Assembly (NCBI GenBank): GCA_024642295.1
Contig: JAHEBK010000004.1
Coordinates: 1-17,034 of the forward strand
DNA length: 17,034 bases
Origin: Flavobacterium sp.
GTDB taxonomy: Bacteria > Bacteroidota > Bacteroidia > Flavobacteriales > Flavobacteriaceae
Reading direction: 5' to 3'
The number at the start of each line of letters is the position of its first letter. The first letter of the stretch is position 1. The position numbers and the translations under genes are program-made. The notes under the pieces were generated by a model, which saw only the letters and a program-made list of their open reading frames with translations, ran no database searches and was not told the DNA's origin. Below are positions 1 through 8,854 of the stretch, piece after piece.

Positions 1-19
1 ATAACAAAATACAATTTAT

Positions 20-54
20 AAATCCGTTTCATGAATTTGGGACGGATTTTTTTT
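20..54 (+). terminator. Rho-independent terminator of an upstream gene outside the window
   Basis: An 8-bp stem, AAATCCGT at 20-27 with ACGGATTT at 42-49, has a 14-base loop and runs directly into a run of eight T residues (47-54). The orientation fits a + strand gene ending left of the window. In Flavobacterium I would expect ftsY here, but no coding sequence is visible to confirm this. Confidence 0.75.
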
Positions 55-132
55 AGCCCTGATGGCAGCGTCATCCTCTTGTGGTAGCGATAGCAAACAC
101 AAGAGATATAGCGAACAGCAGGAATAGCTCCT
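55..132 (+). repeat. Structured intergenic element, flavobacterial GCCCTGATGG-type repeat
   Basis: The element begins AGCCCTGATGGCAGCG and ends GCAGGAATAGCTCC. In the middle, CTCTTGTG (76-83) pairs perfectly with CACAAGAG (98-105) around a 14-base loop. The outer ends can pair as AGC/GCT (55-57 with 127-129) and CCTG/CAGG (58-61 with 119-122). It has no ORF. From memory, similar elements with conserved ends and a variable, compensating central stem recur between genes in many Flavobacterium genomes; that recollection was not tested here. It directly follows a terminator and precedes the rimO promoter, so it could be a small RNA, a 3'-end processing element or a miniature mobile repeat. Confidence 0.5.
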
Positions 133-184
133 AAAAAACCATTCTAAAACCTAGTTAAACTAATGGGGATTGGATAAAAAAACG

Positions 185-192
185 TAATTTTG
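185..192 (+). promoter_or_regulatory. rimO promoter, -7 element TAATTTTG
   Basis: This is a perfect match to the Bacteroidota -7 motif TAnnTTTG, 18 bases upstream of the rimO ATG. It would give a leader of roughly 10-15 nucleotides. I see no clear TTG -33 box at the usual 17-23 base spacing. Confidence 0.6.
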
Positions 193-210
193 CACTCCAA
201 TTTACAAAAT

Positions 211-1524
211 ATGAGAACCAAGTCTTTAAAAAAGAATAAAATCAACGTAATCACTCTTGGGTGTTCAAAGAATATCTATGATAGTGAAGTCTTAATGGGA
301 CAACTTCGTGCCAATGGCAAAGAGGTAGAACATGAAGCGCCTGCCGAAAGAGAAGGAAATATCATTGTAATCAATACTTGCGGGTTTATTGACAACGCTA
401 AGGCAGAATCAGTGAACATGATTTTAGAATATGCCGATAAGAAAGAAAAAGGATTGGTTGACAAAGTTTTTGTGACTGGATGTTTATCTGAACGTTACAG
501 ACCTGACTTAGAAAAAGAAATTCCTAATGTGGATCAGTTTTTTGGAACTACTGAATTACCGCAATTATTAAAAGCTTTAGGAGCTGATTATAAGCATGAA
601 TTATTAGGAGAGCGTTTGACTACAACTCCTAAAAACTATGCCTATTTGAAAATTGCTGAAGGTTGTGATAGACCTTGTAGTTTTTGTGCTATTCCGATTA
701 TGAGAGGAAAACACGTTTCACAACCTATTGAAAAATTAGTCAAAGAAGCAGAAGGACTGGCTCGTGATGGTGTCAAAGAATTAATTTTGATTGCTCAAGA
801 TTTAACCTATTACGGTCTTGATATTTATAAGAAAAGAAATTTAGCGGAGCTTTTAGAAGCTTTGGCAGCTGTTGAAGGTATCGAATGGATTCGTTTGCAT
901 TATGCATTCCCAACTGGTTTCCCGATGGATGTCTTGGAATTAATGAAACGCGAACCTAAGATTTGTAATTATATTGACATTCCCTTGCAACACATCTCTG
1001 ATTCTATCTTGAAATCAATGCGTCGCGGAACTACTCAAGCTAAAACAACTCAATTATTGAAAGATTTTAGAGCTGCAGTTCCAGGAATGGCGATACGCAC
1101 CACACTTATTGTAGGTTATCCTGGTGAAACACAAGAAGATTTTGAAATCTTGAAAGATTTTGTTCAAGAAATGAAATTTGACCGTATGGGATGTTTTGCA
1201 TATTCTCACGAAGAAAATACGCATGCTTATTTACTAGAAGACGACGTCCCAGACGATGTAAAACAAGCTCGTGCTAATGAAATCATGGAATTACAGTCAC
1301 AAATTTCGTGGGATTTAAATCAAGAAAAAGTAGGTCAAACCTTTAAATGCATCATCGATCGTAAGGAAGGACAGCATTTTGTTGGTCGAACTGAATTTGA
1401 CAGTCCTGACGTAGATAATGAAGTACTTATCGATGCGGCTTTACATTATTTAAAAACAGGTGATTTTGCCATGATTAAAATCACAGAAGCAACTGAACTT
1501 GATTTGTACGGGGAACCAGCATAA
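211..1524 (+). CDS. rimO: Ribosomal protein S12 methylthiotransferase RimO
   Basis: This radical SAM enzyme adds a methylthio group to the conserved aspartate of ribosomal protein uS12 (Asp88-type), in the cytoplasm. The 437-residue product has the family's usual length. The N-terminal UPF0004 domain carries LGCSKN (C18), NTCGF (C57) and TGC (C91), which hold the auxiliary Fe-S cluster. The radical SAM motif GCDRPCSFCAIP supplies C152, C156 and C159. The C-terminal region after about residue 375 matches a TRAM domain. LGCSKN with the RimO-like SAM motif favours RimO over MiaB. The frame is open upstream to a TTG at 190, but that codon lies in the promoter element, so the ATG at 211 was chosen. 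The next gene starts 34 bases downstream on the same strand and may be cotranscribed. Confidence 0.95.
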   Translation: MRTKSLKKNKINVITLGCSKNIYDSEVLMGQLRANGKEVEHEAPAEREGNIIVINTCGFIDNAKAESVNMILEYADKKEKGLVDKVFVTGCLSERYRPDLEKEIPNVDQFFGTTELPQLLKALGADYKHELLGERLTTTPKNYAYLKIAEGCDRPCSFCAIPIMRGKHVSQPIEKLVKEAEGLARDGVKELILIAQDLTYYGLDIYKKRNLAELLEALAAVEGIEWIRLHYAFPTGFPMDVLELMKREPKICNYIDIPLQHISDSILKSMRRGTTQAKTTQLLKDFRAAVPGMAIRTTLIVGYPGETQEDFEILKDFVQEMKFDRMGCFAYSHEENTHAYLLEDDVPDDVKQARANEIMELQSQISWDLNQEKVGQTFKCIIDRKEGQHFVGRTEFDSPDVDNEVLIDAALHYLKTGDFAMIKITEATELDLYGEPA

Positions 1525-1558
1525 ATTAAAAAAAAATCAATTCATAAAAAAGACGTTT

Positions 1559-2038
1559 ATGAAAAATCTTAAATCTATATTCAGTACAATTGTACTACTA
1601 CTAACTTTTACAACTGTTACTGCTCAATACGGAAATGGTTACGGAAATGGCTATGGAAATGGTTATGGTAACGGCTACGGAAGACAACGATTAGATTCAG
1701 ATTTAAGAAATAGTGAACCTGAAAAACCAAAAGAGATTCCAGTTGAAGTTACTGTTGCTGAAATCATGAAGAAAATGAAACCAGAACTCAAACTAGATGC
1801 TCTGCAAGAAATTGCCGTTGGAAATGTTATGAAAGAAAGTATTAGGGAGCAAGGAATCATAATCAAAGATGAATCAGTAGGACAAGAGCAAAAAATAAAA
1901 GAAATACAAGCCTTATCTGAAACTACTACAAGAAAAATAAATGAGTATTTAAATCCTGACCAAAGGGATTTGTACAAAAAAATAATGGAAGAAGCTCAAA
2001 ATCCAAAATCTTCCAGAAAATCAAAACGAAATAAATAA
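1559..2038 (+). CDS. Secreted GYGN-repeat protein of unknown function
   Basis: I do not recognise a named family for this 159-residue protein. Residues 1-22 form a Sec signal peptide (basic start, hydrophobic IVLLLTFTTV, likely cleavage after TAQ). A low-complexity YGNG repeat at residues 24-39 follows. Residues 60-145 are charged and predicted helical by eye, with LNPDQRDLYKKI (131-142) resembling the LTxxQ motif of Spy/CpxP-type periplasmic chaperones; this resemblance is weak. The C-terminus is strongly basic (SSRKSKRNK). The ATG at 1559 was chosen because it begins the signal peptide; the frame extends further upstream into rimO without a plausible start. It sits between rimO and a lipoprotein amidase with gaps of 34 and 31 bases, so it is probably part of that transcript and acts in the periplasm. 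Confidence 0.75.
   Translation: MKNLKSIFSTIVLLLTFTTVTAQYGNGYGNGYGNGYGNGYGRQRLDSDLRNSEPEKPKEIPVEVTVAEIMKKMKPELKLDALQEIAVGNVMKESIREQGIIIKDESVGQEQKIKEIQALSETTTRKINEYLNPDQRDLYKKIMEEAQNPKSSRKSKRNK
1628..1675 (+). repeat. Four tandem 12-bp units encoding YGNG
   Basis: Four direct copies of a TAYGGWAAYGGY unit run head to tail, with a partial fifth TACGGA after them. The copies differ only at third codon positions, so the protein repeat is kept while the DNA drifts. This argues for selection on the peptide rather than recent slippage. Confidence 0.85.
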
Positions 2039-2069
2039 TATACAAAACCGCTTTCCAAGAATTAAAAAA

Positions 2070-2975
2070 ATGAAACATTATTTATATTCGATAGTTATTC
2101 TGTTGCTTATCGCTTCTTGTTCTAGTAAACCTCATAAAGCAACAGAGAAAATTTATACTGAAAAATTAAAAGTCTTAAAAGAACAAATTTCGATTCAAGA
2201 TCCTGAACCTCTGCCTGCAGTTGTAAAAACAATACTATCAATTGACACCTCCTACTCTAAAGTTTTATACCGTTTTAGTGACACTATCACAAAAATAGGT
2301 AGTAAAAAACTGTATAATGGAAAAGAAACAGAGTGGATTGGGACTGTAAATTTCAATTTAAGAAAACCAAATTTCATCATCCTTCACCACACTGCTCAAG
2401 ATTCAATTGAACAAACGATAAGGACTTTTACTCTTACTAGAACAAAAGTTAGTGCACATTACGTTATTGGTGACGACGGAAGAGTTGTTCAAATGCTTAA
2501 TGATTATCTCCGTTCTTGGCATGCAGGTGTTGGGTCTTGGGGAAAAGTAAAAGACATGAATTCTTGTTCGATTGGTATCGAATTAGACAATAATGGAAGT
2601 GAACCTTTTTCAGAAGCTCAAATCACTAGTCTGATGGCTTTACTAAGTAGACTTCAGAAAGAATATGACATTCCAAAAGAAAACATTATAGGACATGCTG
2701 ACCTTGCTCCAAGTCGAAAAAAAGACCCAAGTGCTTTATTTCCATGGAAAACTTTGGCTGAAAACGGCTTTGGATTATGGCCTGACGATGTATTAGAACC
2801 TGCTCCATCAAACTTTGACATAGTTCAAGCTTTACGAATCATCGGATACGACACTAAAAATTTTAATGCCGCAATTATCGCTTTCAAACTTCATTATATT
2901 CAAACTGAAGTAGACAATGTATTAGATTCAAAAACAATCAATACTATCTATAATATTTACAACAAAAGTTTGTAA
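2070..2975 (+). CDS. Lipoprotein N-acetylmuramoyl-L-alanine amidase, AmiD-like
   Basis: This enzyme should cut the bond between N-acetylmuramic acid and L-alanine in peptidoglycan or in released anhydro-muropeptides, at the periplasmic face of a membrane. Residues 1-17 are a lipoprotein signal ending in the lipobox IASC with acylated C17. Residues about 100-235 form an Amidase_2 domain: FIILHHTA (zinc ligand H106), SAHYVIGDDGRV, and GHADLAPSRKKDP (zinc ligands H209 and D219). Residues about 247-300 resemble a C-terminal peptidoglycan-binding helical domain, the same layout as E. coli AmiD (signal, Amidase_2, PG-binding). The total of 301 residues fits that layout. AmpD itself is cytoplasmic and shorter, so AmiD-like is preferred. 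It is the last gene of the rimO group. Confidence 0.88.
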   Translation: MKHYLYSIVILLLIASCSSKPHKATEKIYTEKLKVLKEQISIQDPEPLPAVVKTILSIDTSYSKVLYRFSDTITKIGSKKLYNGKETEWIGTVNFNLRKPNFIILHHTAQDSIEQTIRTFTLTRTKVSAHYVIGDDGRVVQMLNDYLRSWHAGVGSWGKVKDMNSCSIGIELDNNGSEPFSEAQITSLMALLSRLQKEYDIPKENIIGHADLAPSRKKDPSALFPWKTLAENGFGLWPDDVLEPAPSNFDIVQALRIIGYDTKNFNAAIIAFKLHYIQTEVDNVLDSKTINTIYNIYNKSL

Positions 2976-3281
2976 TCATTAAATAAACACAAAACAATAA
3001 GCCAAATTAGAGTTTTCTATCTTTGATTTGCCTCTAAAAGAATCAAATTAGGGTAACAAATCTGTAGTTGATAGCTTATGAAAAGAATATCTAAAGCACT
3101 AATCAAAAATAGACCGAATGGCTAAAGGTAAAGAAATGTATTTTCTGGCTGTTCCTAAAAAATTAAAATACGAAGGAGACATAGAGAATTCTCATGACCT
3201 ATTTGAACATTGAATAACTAAATACAACTATTACCTAGAATCTTCTAAAAACAGCTCTAATCCCTAAAAACATAAGACATC
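2976..3281. other. Gap with a lone promoter motif and possible gene debris
   Basis: No convincing gene lies between the amidase and the katG terminator. A perfect TAnnTTTG motif (TATCTTTG, 3018-3025, + strand) is followed by TTTGATT/AATCAAA pairing around 3022-3047. Two short overlapping + frames follow: 15 codons from ATG 3078 (MKRISKALIKNRPNG) and 31 codons from ATG 3118 to TGA 3213 (MAKGKEMYFLAVPKKLKYEG then DIENSHDLFEH). The second frame reads on past the TGA for 19 further codons (ITKYNYYLESSKNSSNP) before its next stop. The codon content looks protein-like, so a decayed gene is plausible, but I do not recognise it. Confidence 0.35.
3018..3025 (+). promoter_or_regulatory. Orphan -7 promoter motif TATCTTTG
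   Basis: A perfect Bacteroidota -7 motif stands about 50 bases before a short ATG frame and is not associated with any intact gene. No TTG box is seen at the expected distance upstream. It could be chance in AT-rich DNA. Confidence 0.3.
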
Positions 3282-3319
3282 AAAAAAAGGTAATTTGCTT
3301 AATTTAGCAAATTACCTTT
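3282..3319 (-). terminator. katG terminator
   Basis: A perfect 14-bp stem (3286-3299 with 3306-3319) encloses a 6-base loop. On the - strand the stem is followed by a continuous T run (A residues at 3282-3288 on the + strand). It lies 23 bases beyond the katG stop codon at 3342. Confidence 0.85.
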
Positions 3320-3341
3320 CATTAATTATTTTTAAAATTAA

Positions 3342-5579
<2,238 letters not shown>

Positions 5580-5594
5580 TTATTTTATCTAAAG

Positions 5595-5602
5595 CAAACT
5601 TA
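5595..5602 (-). promoter_or_regulatory. katG promoter, -7 element TAAGTTTG
   Basis: On the - strand this reads TAAGTTTG, a perfect TAnnTTTG motif, 33 bases before the katG ATG. No TTG box is seen at 17-23 bases further upstream. I see no recognisable OxyR-type palindrome around it. Confidence 0.55.
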
Positions 5603-5722
5603 TACTAATTAATTCTATTGTTTTTTAAATATTCATAAATAAAAACTATAGTTACTTCTTTAGAAATTTATAAAGAGTAAAAGGTATAAAAAAATCAAAC
5701 ACAAAAAAAATCTTGAAAATAG

Positions 5723-5776
5723 TAAAACAAAATAAGGACTAATTATTATGGAATAATTAGTCCTTATTTTGTTTTA
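5723..5776 (-). terminator. Perfect 25-bp hairpin, likely terminator of the NUDIX gene
   Basis: Positions 5723-5747 are an exact inverted repeat of 5752-5776 with a 4-base loop (ATGG at 5748-5751). The core GGACTAATTATT is flanked by AAAACAAAATAA, so the 3' side is T-rich in either direction. It lies 117 bases beyond the NUDIX stop on the - strand and 121 bases or more upstream of katG, so it would separate the two transcripts. The stem is longer than a usual terminator. The remaining sequence of 5562-5892 holds only the katG promoter. Confidence 0.6.
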
Positions 5777-5892
5777 AAGTAACACTAAAAAAGAATTAGG
5801 AAGTGGTTAAAATTTAATGTCATATTTTAAACCATGAAAAAAATATTTTAACATGTAAGAAAAATGATATAGTTTCTTTCCTGTTAATTACT

Positions 5893-6492
5893 CTACATTT
5901 TTTTTTCTTCTTCAAACAATAATTTAATATTCTCGTAAGAATTTTTTAATATTTCGGGTATGTTTTCAGGGCTAAACCAAGCTACTTTTTCAATTCCTTC
6001 CTCTAATTGACCTTGTGGAGTACCTTCAAAATCAGAATGCATTTCGAACCAATGCGTAATTTTAAGCTTATAAACACCATTACGCTTGAATACATGATAG
6101 GTCTTTTGAAGCTTATGAGTAACCCTTAATTGGTTGACTCCTGTCTCCTCTTCTACTTCACGCATGGCTGTTTGTTCTATATCTTCTCCTTTTTCAGTAC
6201 CGCCTTTGGGTAAATCCCATTTACCATTCCTAAAAATAAAAAGAACTTCTCCTTTTTTATTGTAGACCAAGCCCCCACCTGCTTTGTTTACAGGGATTTT
6301 TGTCTTTAAAGTCTTTAATATTTCTCGTTCATCAGGATGATAGAGATAGGCTTTTTGAATTTTATTTTGAAAAATTTTCACAATAAGTTGCTTGATATCA
6401 ATGCTTTCGAGAAGAAATAATTGAAAGTCGGTTTCTTTTGATATTTTATTTGTCAAAAAAAGTGGTTTGTCGTTCACAAAAACTTTATACAT
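5893..6492 (-). CDS. NUDIX hydrolase
   Basis: NUDIX hydrolases cleave nucleoside diphosphates linked to another moiety; the substrate here cannot be read from sequence. The 199-residue protein carries an exact NUDIX box at residues 97-119: G97-x5-E103-x7-REVEEETGV, with R111, E112, E115 and E116 for metal binding. The stretch KWDLPKGG just before it is typical of house-cleaning members. Residues 1-65 form an N-terminal extension without a recognised motif. Its ATG lies 7 bases from the divergent pyrE ATG and overlaps the pyrE -7 element, so its own promoter must lie inside the pyrE coding region; I found no perfect TAnnTTTG there. The pairing with pyrE suggests a nucleotide-related role, but this is inference. 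Confidence 0.88.
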   Translation of the reverse strand: MYKVFVNDKPLFLTNKISKETDFQLFLLESIDIKQLIVKIFQNKIQKAYLYHPDEREILKTLKTKIPVNKAGGGLVYNKKGEVLFIFRNGKWDLPKGGTEKGEDIEQTAMREVEEETGVNQLRVTHKLQKTYHVFKRNGVYKLKITHWFEMHSDFEGTPQGQLEEGIEKVAWFSPENIPEILKNSYENIKLLFEEEKKM

Positions 6493-6495
6493 TTG
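6467..6495 (+). promoter_or_regulatory. pyrE promoter, TTG-N18-TACATTTG
   Basis: A -33 TTG (6467-6469) and a perfect -7 TACATTTG (6488-6495) are separated by 18 bases, within the usual flavobacterial range. The -7 element ends 4 bases before the pyrE ATG at 6500, which predicts a transcript start at or next to the start codon. The same bases contain the NUDIX start codon on the other strand. Confidence 0.65.
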
Positions 6496-6499
6496 TACT

Positions 6500-7156
6500 A
6501 TGATTTTTAATAAAGATACAGCCGAAAAAACAGCCGAATTGCTTTTACAAATAAATGCAATTAAATTGAATCCAGGAAATCCTTTTACATGGGCTTCTGG
6601 ATGGAAATCGCCTATTTATTGCGATAATCGATTAATTCTCTCATTTCCAGCCATAAGAAATTATGTCAGAGATGAATTTTCTAAAAACATTGAAAAACAA
6701 TTTGGCAAGCCAGATGTCATCGCTGGAGTTGCAACTGGAGCCATTGGAATTGGTATGCTGGTTGCAGAAAGCATGGGGCTTCCCTTTGTATATGTTCGCC
6801 CAGAACCAAAAAAACACGGTCGCCAGAACCAAGTGGAAGGTTTTTTACAAAAAGGACAAAATGTTGTTGTTGTAGAAGACTTGATTAGTACGGGAAACAG
6901 TAGTTTGATGGCAGTAGAAGCTTTACGCTCTGCTGGTGCAAATATTAAAGGAATGGCTGCAATTTTTACCTATGGTTTTGATGTAGCAGCTCAAAACTTT
7001 AAAAATGCCAACCTTGATTTATTTACTTTGAGTAACTATCAAAACTTATTGAATCTTGCTGTAGCCAAAAATTATATTACCGAAAAAGAGGAAACTACTT
7101 TAAGAGAATGGAGCGTCACACCTTCTACTTGGAATGTAGTTACTATTGAAAAATAA
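6500..7156 (+). CDS. pyrE: Orotate phosphoribosyltransferase
   Basis: PyrE joins orotate and PRPP to form orotidine 5'-monophosphate, the fifth step of pyrimidine synthesis, in the cytoplasm. The 218-residue product is near the family norm of about 210. The substrate region FTWASGWKSPIYCDNR (29-44), the flexible catalytic loop RPEPKKHGRQN (100-110) and the PRPP-binding motif VVVVEDLISTGNSS (122-135) are all present. The ATG at 6500 was chosen because the family begins at MIFNKDTAEK-like sequence; the frame stays open upstream to 6467, but that part is promoter. It is followed 6 bases later by an SRPBCC gene, indicating one transcript. Confidence 0.95.
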   Translation: MIFNKDTAEKTAELLLQINAIKLNPGNPFTWASGWKSPIYCDNRLILSFPAIRNYVRDEFSKNIEKQFGKPDVIAGVATGAIGIGMLVAESMGLPFVYVRPEPKKHGRQNQVEGFLQKGQNVVVVEDLISTGNSSLMAVEALRSAGANIKGMAAIFTYGFDVAAQNFKNANLDLFTLSNYQNLLNLAVAKNYITEKEETTLREWSVTPSTWNVVTIEK

Positions 7157-7162
7157 ACAGCA

Positions 7163-7555
7163 ATGAATTTAGAAAGTCCTAAAGTTACTATTGAAAAATC
7201 AGCTCAAGAACTATTTGATTTATTGAGTCAGGTGAAAAATTTTGAGAAGTTAATGCCTGAAAACATTGTGAAATTTGAAGTTATTGGTGATGATTCTTTC
7301 ATCTTCGGATTAAATGGAATGCCTGAAATCCATCTTAAAATGAAAGAAAAAGTTGTTCCTAATAAAATAATTCTTGGTGCAGCTTCTGATAAAATTCCTT
7401 TCACTTTAATTGCCAATATTGACAGTATTTCAGCTTCTTCATCTACAGTTAAATTAGATTTTGAAGGTCAATTTAATGCTATGATGGCTATGATGGTTAA
7501 AGGACCTATAACCAAATTCATTGAAACATTGGCTAGCAATATGGGAAAACTATAA
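7163..7555 (+). CDS. SRPBCC (START-like) family protein
   Basis: The 130-residue product has the look of a small START/Bet v 1-like ligand-binding fold: an N-terminal strand (PKVTIEKSAQELFDLLSQVKNFEKLMPENI), alternating strands, and a long amphipathic C-terminal helix (MVKGPITKFIETLASNMGKL, with AMMAMM before it). There is no signal peptide, so it is cytoplasmic. The ligand is unknown. It starts 6 bases after the pyrE stop and is followed by a terminator, so pyrE and this gene form a two-gene unit; I recall this pair from other Flavobacteria. A direct role in pyrimidine metabolism has no support beyond position. Confidence 0.8.
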   Translation: MNLESPKVTIEKSAQELFDLLSQVKNFEKLMPENIVKFEVIGDDSFIFGLNGMPEIHLKMKEKVVPNKIILGAASDKIPFTLIANIDSISASSSTVKLDFEGQFNAMMAMMVKGPITKFIETLASNMGKL

Positions 7556-7579
7556 AAACAGCTATACTTCAAATAAACG

Positions 7580-7622
7580 AAAATCTCTTTTAGTTATTTT
7601 GCTAAAAGGGATTTTTGTTTTA
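7580..7622 (+). terminator. Terminator of the pyrE-SRPBCC unit, between convergent genes
   Basis: A 14-bp stem with one G-T pair (7580-7593 with 7602-7615) and an 8-base loop is followed by a T-rich stretch (ATTTTTGTTTT). It lies 24 bases beyond the SRPBCC stop and 16 before the end of birA. A-rich sequence on its left side could let it also stop birA transcription. Confidence 0.8.
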
Positions 7623-7637
7623 AGTAACTATAAAACC

Positions 7638-8369
7638 TTAATACAACATCTGAATTTCTTTAATTCCATATTCTACAATCCGATCATCTTCTAATAAAAT
7701 CTGAAGTTTCCCTTTTAATGAAACCCCTTGGATTATACCCATAAAGTTTTGATTGGATTCATTATTTTTAAAAGCCATAGGATTCCCTTTTTTAAAAAGC
7801 ATATCCAAATATATCAACCATAGGCTCTCTAAATTATCTCCCATCAAGAATAAATTATGTTTTATTTTTTCGAGAATAACTAAAAGGATTTCATCTTTAT
7901 CAAATTCAGCTTTAGAAATCAAGGCTAATGAAGATGCTTTAGGCAGGTTGTTGAAAATAATTTGATTTACATTCAGTCCGAAACCAATAATTGAACTAAC
8001 AATTCCGTCACTTTTAATGTTATTTTCAATCAAAATGCCACCAATTTTATATTGATATGACATAATGTCGTTTGGCCATTTTATACTTAAATTTGGAATC
8101 GCAAAAACTTCCAAAGCCTGAATAATTGAAACTACAACTGCAACATTCAAATTAAAAATGCCCTCAACCCCCATTTGAACATCATTAACAAAAAGACTCA
8201 TTATTAGATTCTTACCCTCTTCAGATACCCAAGCAGTTCCCATTTGCCCTTTTCCTTTCGTTTGACTTTCAGCTGTAACAACTGTAAAATTCTCTAATTC
8301 TTGTTTGGATGATAATGCTTTTAGAAAGTCATTTGTTGAATCTATGGCATTGAGTTTGATTAGTTTCAT
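7638..8369 (-). CDS. birA: Biotin--[acetyl-CoA-carboxylase] ligase
   Basis: BirA activates biotin with ATP and attaches it to the lysine of biotin carboxyl carrier protein, needed for fatty acid synthesis. The 243-residue product contains only the catalytic and C-terminal domains. It has the biotin/adenylate loop KGKGQMGTAW (38-47, a variant of GRGRxGRxW), KWPND (97-101) and KIGGILIE (108-115, with the catalytic lysine). The N-terminal winged-helix repressor domain of E. coli BirA is missing, so this is the monofunctional type. It is transcribed alone, divergent from rsfS and convergent with the pyrE unit. Confidence 0.92.
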   Translation of the reverse strand: MKLIKLNAIDSTNDFLKALSSKQELENFTVVTAESQTKGKGQMGTAWVSEEGKNLIMSLFVNDVQMGVEGIFNLNVAVVVSIIQALEVFAIPNLSIKWPNDIMSYQYKIGGILIENNIKSDGIVSSIIGFGLNVNQIIFNNLPKASSLALISKAEFDKDEILLVILEKIKHNLFLMGDNLESLWLIYLDMLFKKGNPMAFKNNESNQNFMGIIQGVSLKGKLQILLEDDRIVEYGIKEIQMLY

Positions 8370-8412
8370 TCGTTGTTGTTTATAAAACCGAATTTAATAT
8401 TATGTTAAGGTT

Positions 8413-8420
8413 CAAAATTA
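8413..8420 (-). promoter_or_regulatory. Candidate birA promoter, -7 element TAATTTTG
   Basis: The - strand reads TAATTTTG, a perfect TAnnTTTG motif, 43 bases before the birA ATG. A TTG on the same strand at 8445-8443 is 22 bases further upstream, within the accepted spacing. A second - strand motif, TAAGTTTG at 8450-8443, is an alternative. Confidence 0.5.
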
Positions 8421-8434
8421 ACAACAAAAAATGA

Positions 8435-8442
8435 TAACTTTG
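8435..8442 (+). promoter_or_regulatory. rsfS-ftsH promoter, -7 element TAACTTTG
   Basis: A perfect TAnnTTTG motif lies 25 bases before the rsfS ATG. It abuts a - strand copy of the motif (8443-8450), together reading TAACTTTGCAAACTTA. No exact TTG -33 box is seen on the + strand. Confidence 0.55.
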
Positions 8443-8467
8443 CAAACTTATACATACAAAATAATTC

Positions 8468-8839
8468 ATGGCAAAAAAAACAATAAATAATGATGATCTT
8501 TTAGCTAACATCATTAAAGGAATAGAAGAAGTAAAAGGTAATGATATTGATATTCTTGACTTAAGAGATATAGACACCTCAGTTTGTGATTATTTTATTA
8601 TTTGTAACGGAAATTCAAACACACAGGTTAATGCCATAGTAAACTCCATCCAAAAAACCGTTTCTAAAGAATTAAAAGACAAGCCATGGCATGTTGAAGG
8701 CACAGACAATGCTGAATGGGTATTGATGGACTATGTTAACATTGTAGTGCATGTTTTCCAAAAACATATTAGAGAATATTACAACATTGAAAGTTTATGG
8801 GGTGATGCAAAAATCACAACTATAGCAAATAAATACTAA
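8468..8839 (+). CDS. rsfS: Ribosomal silencing factor RsfS
   Basis: RsfS binds uL14 on the 50S subunit and blocks joining with 30S when nutrients are short. The 123-residue product is a full-length member of the Iojap/RsfS family: DILDLRDIDTSVCDYFIICNG, then KPWHVEGTDNAEWVLMDY, then VVHVFQKHIREYYNIESLWGDA, all characteristic blocks in order. There is no signal peptide or membrane segment. The stop is 15 bases before the ftsH ATG, so the two genes are cotranscribed from the TAACTTTG promoter. Confidence 0.95.
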   Translation: MAKKTINNDDLLANIIKGIEEVKGNDIDILDLRDIDTSVCDYFIICNGNSNTQVNAIVNSIQKTVSKELKDKPWHVEGTDNAEWVLMDYVNIVVHVFQKHIREYYNIESLWGDAKITTIANKY

Positions 8840-8854
8840 AGACAATCATATAGA

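Noticed and set aside
190..210. Upstream TTG extension of rimO by seven codons
   Set aside because: The TTG is part of the TAATTTTG promoter motif and the family starts near the ATG at 211.
1675..1977. 100-codon open frame antisense to the GYGN-repeat gene
   Set aside because: The sense frame has a signal peptide and repeat with silent drift; the antisense frame has no start signal or family resemblance.
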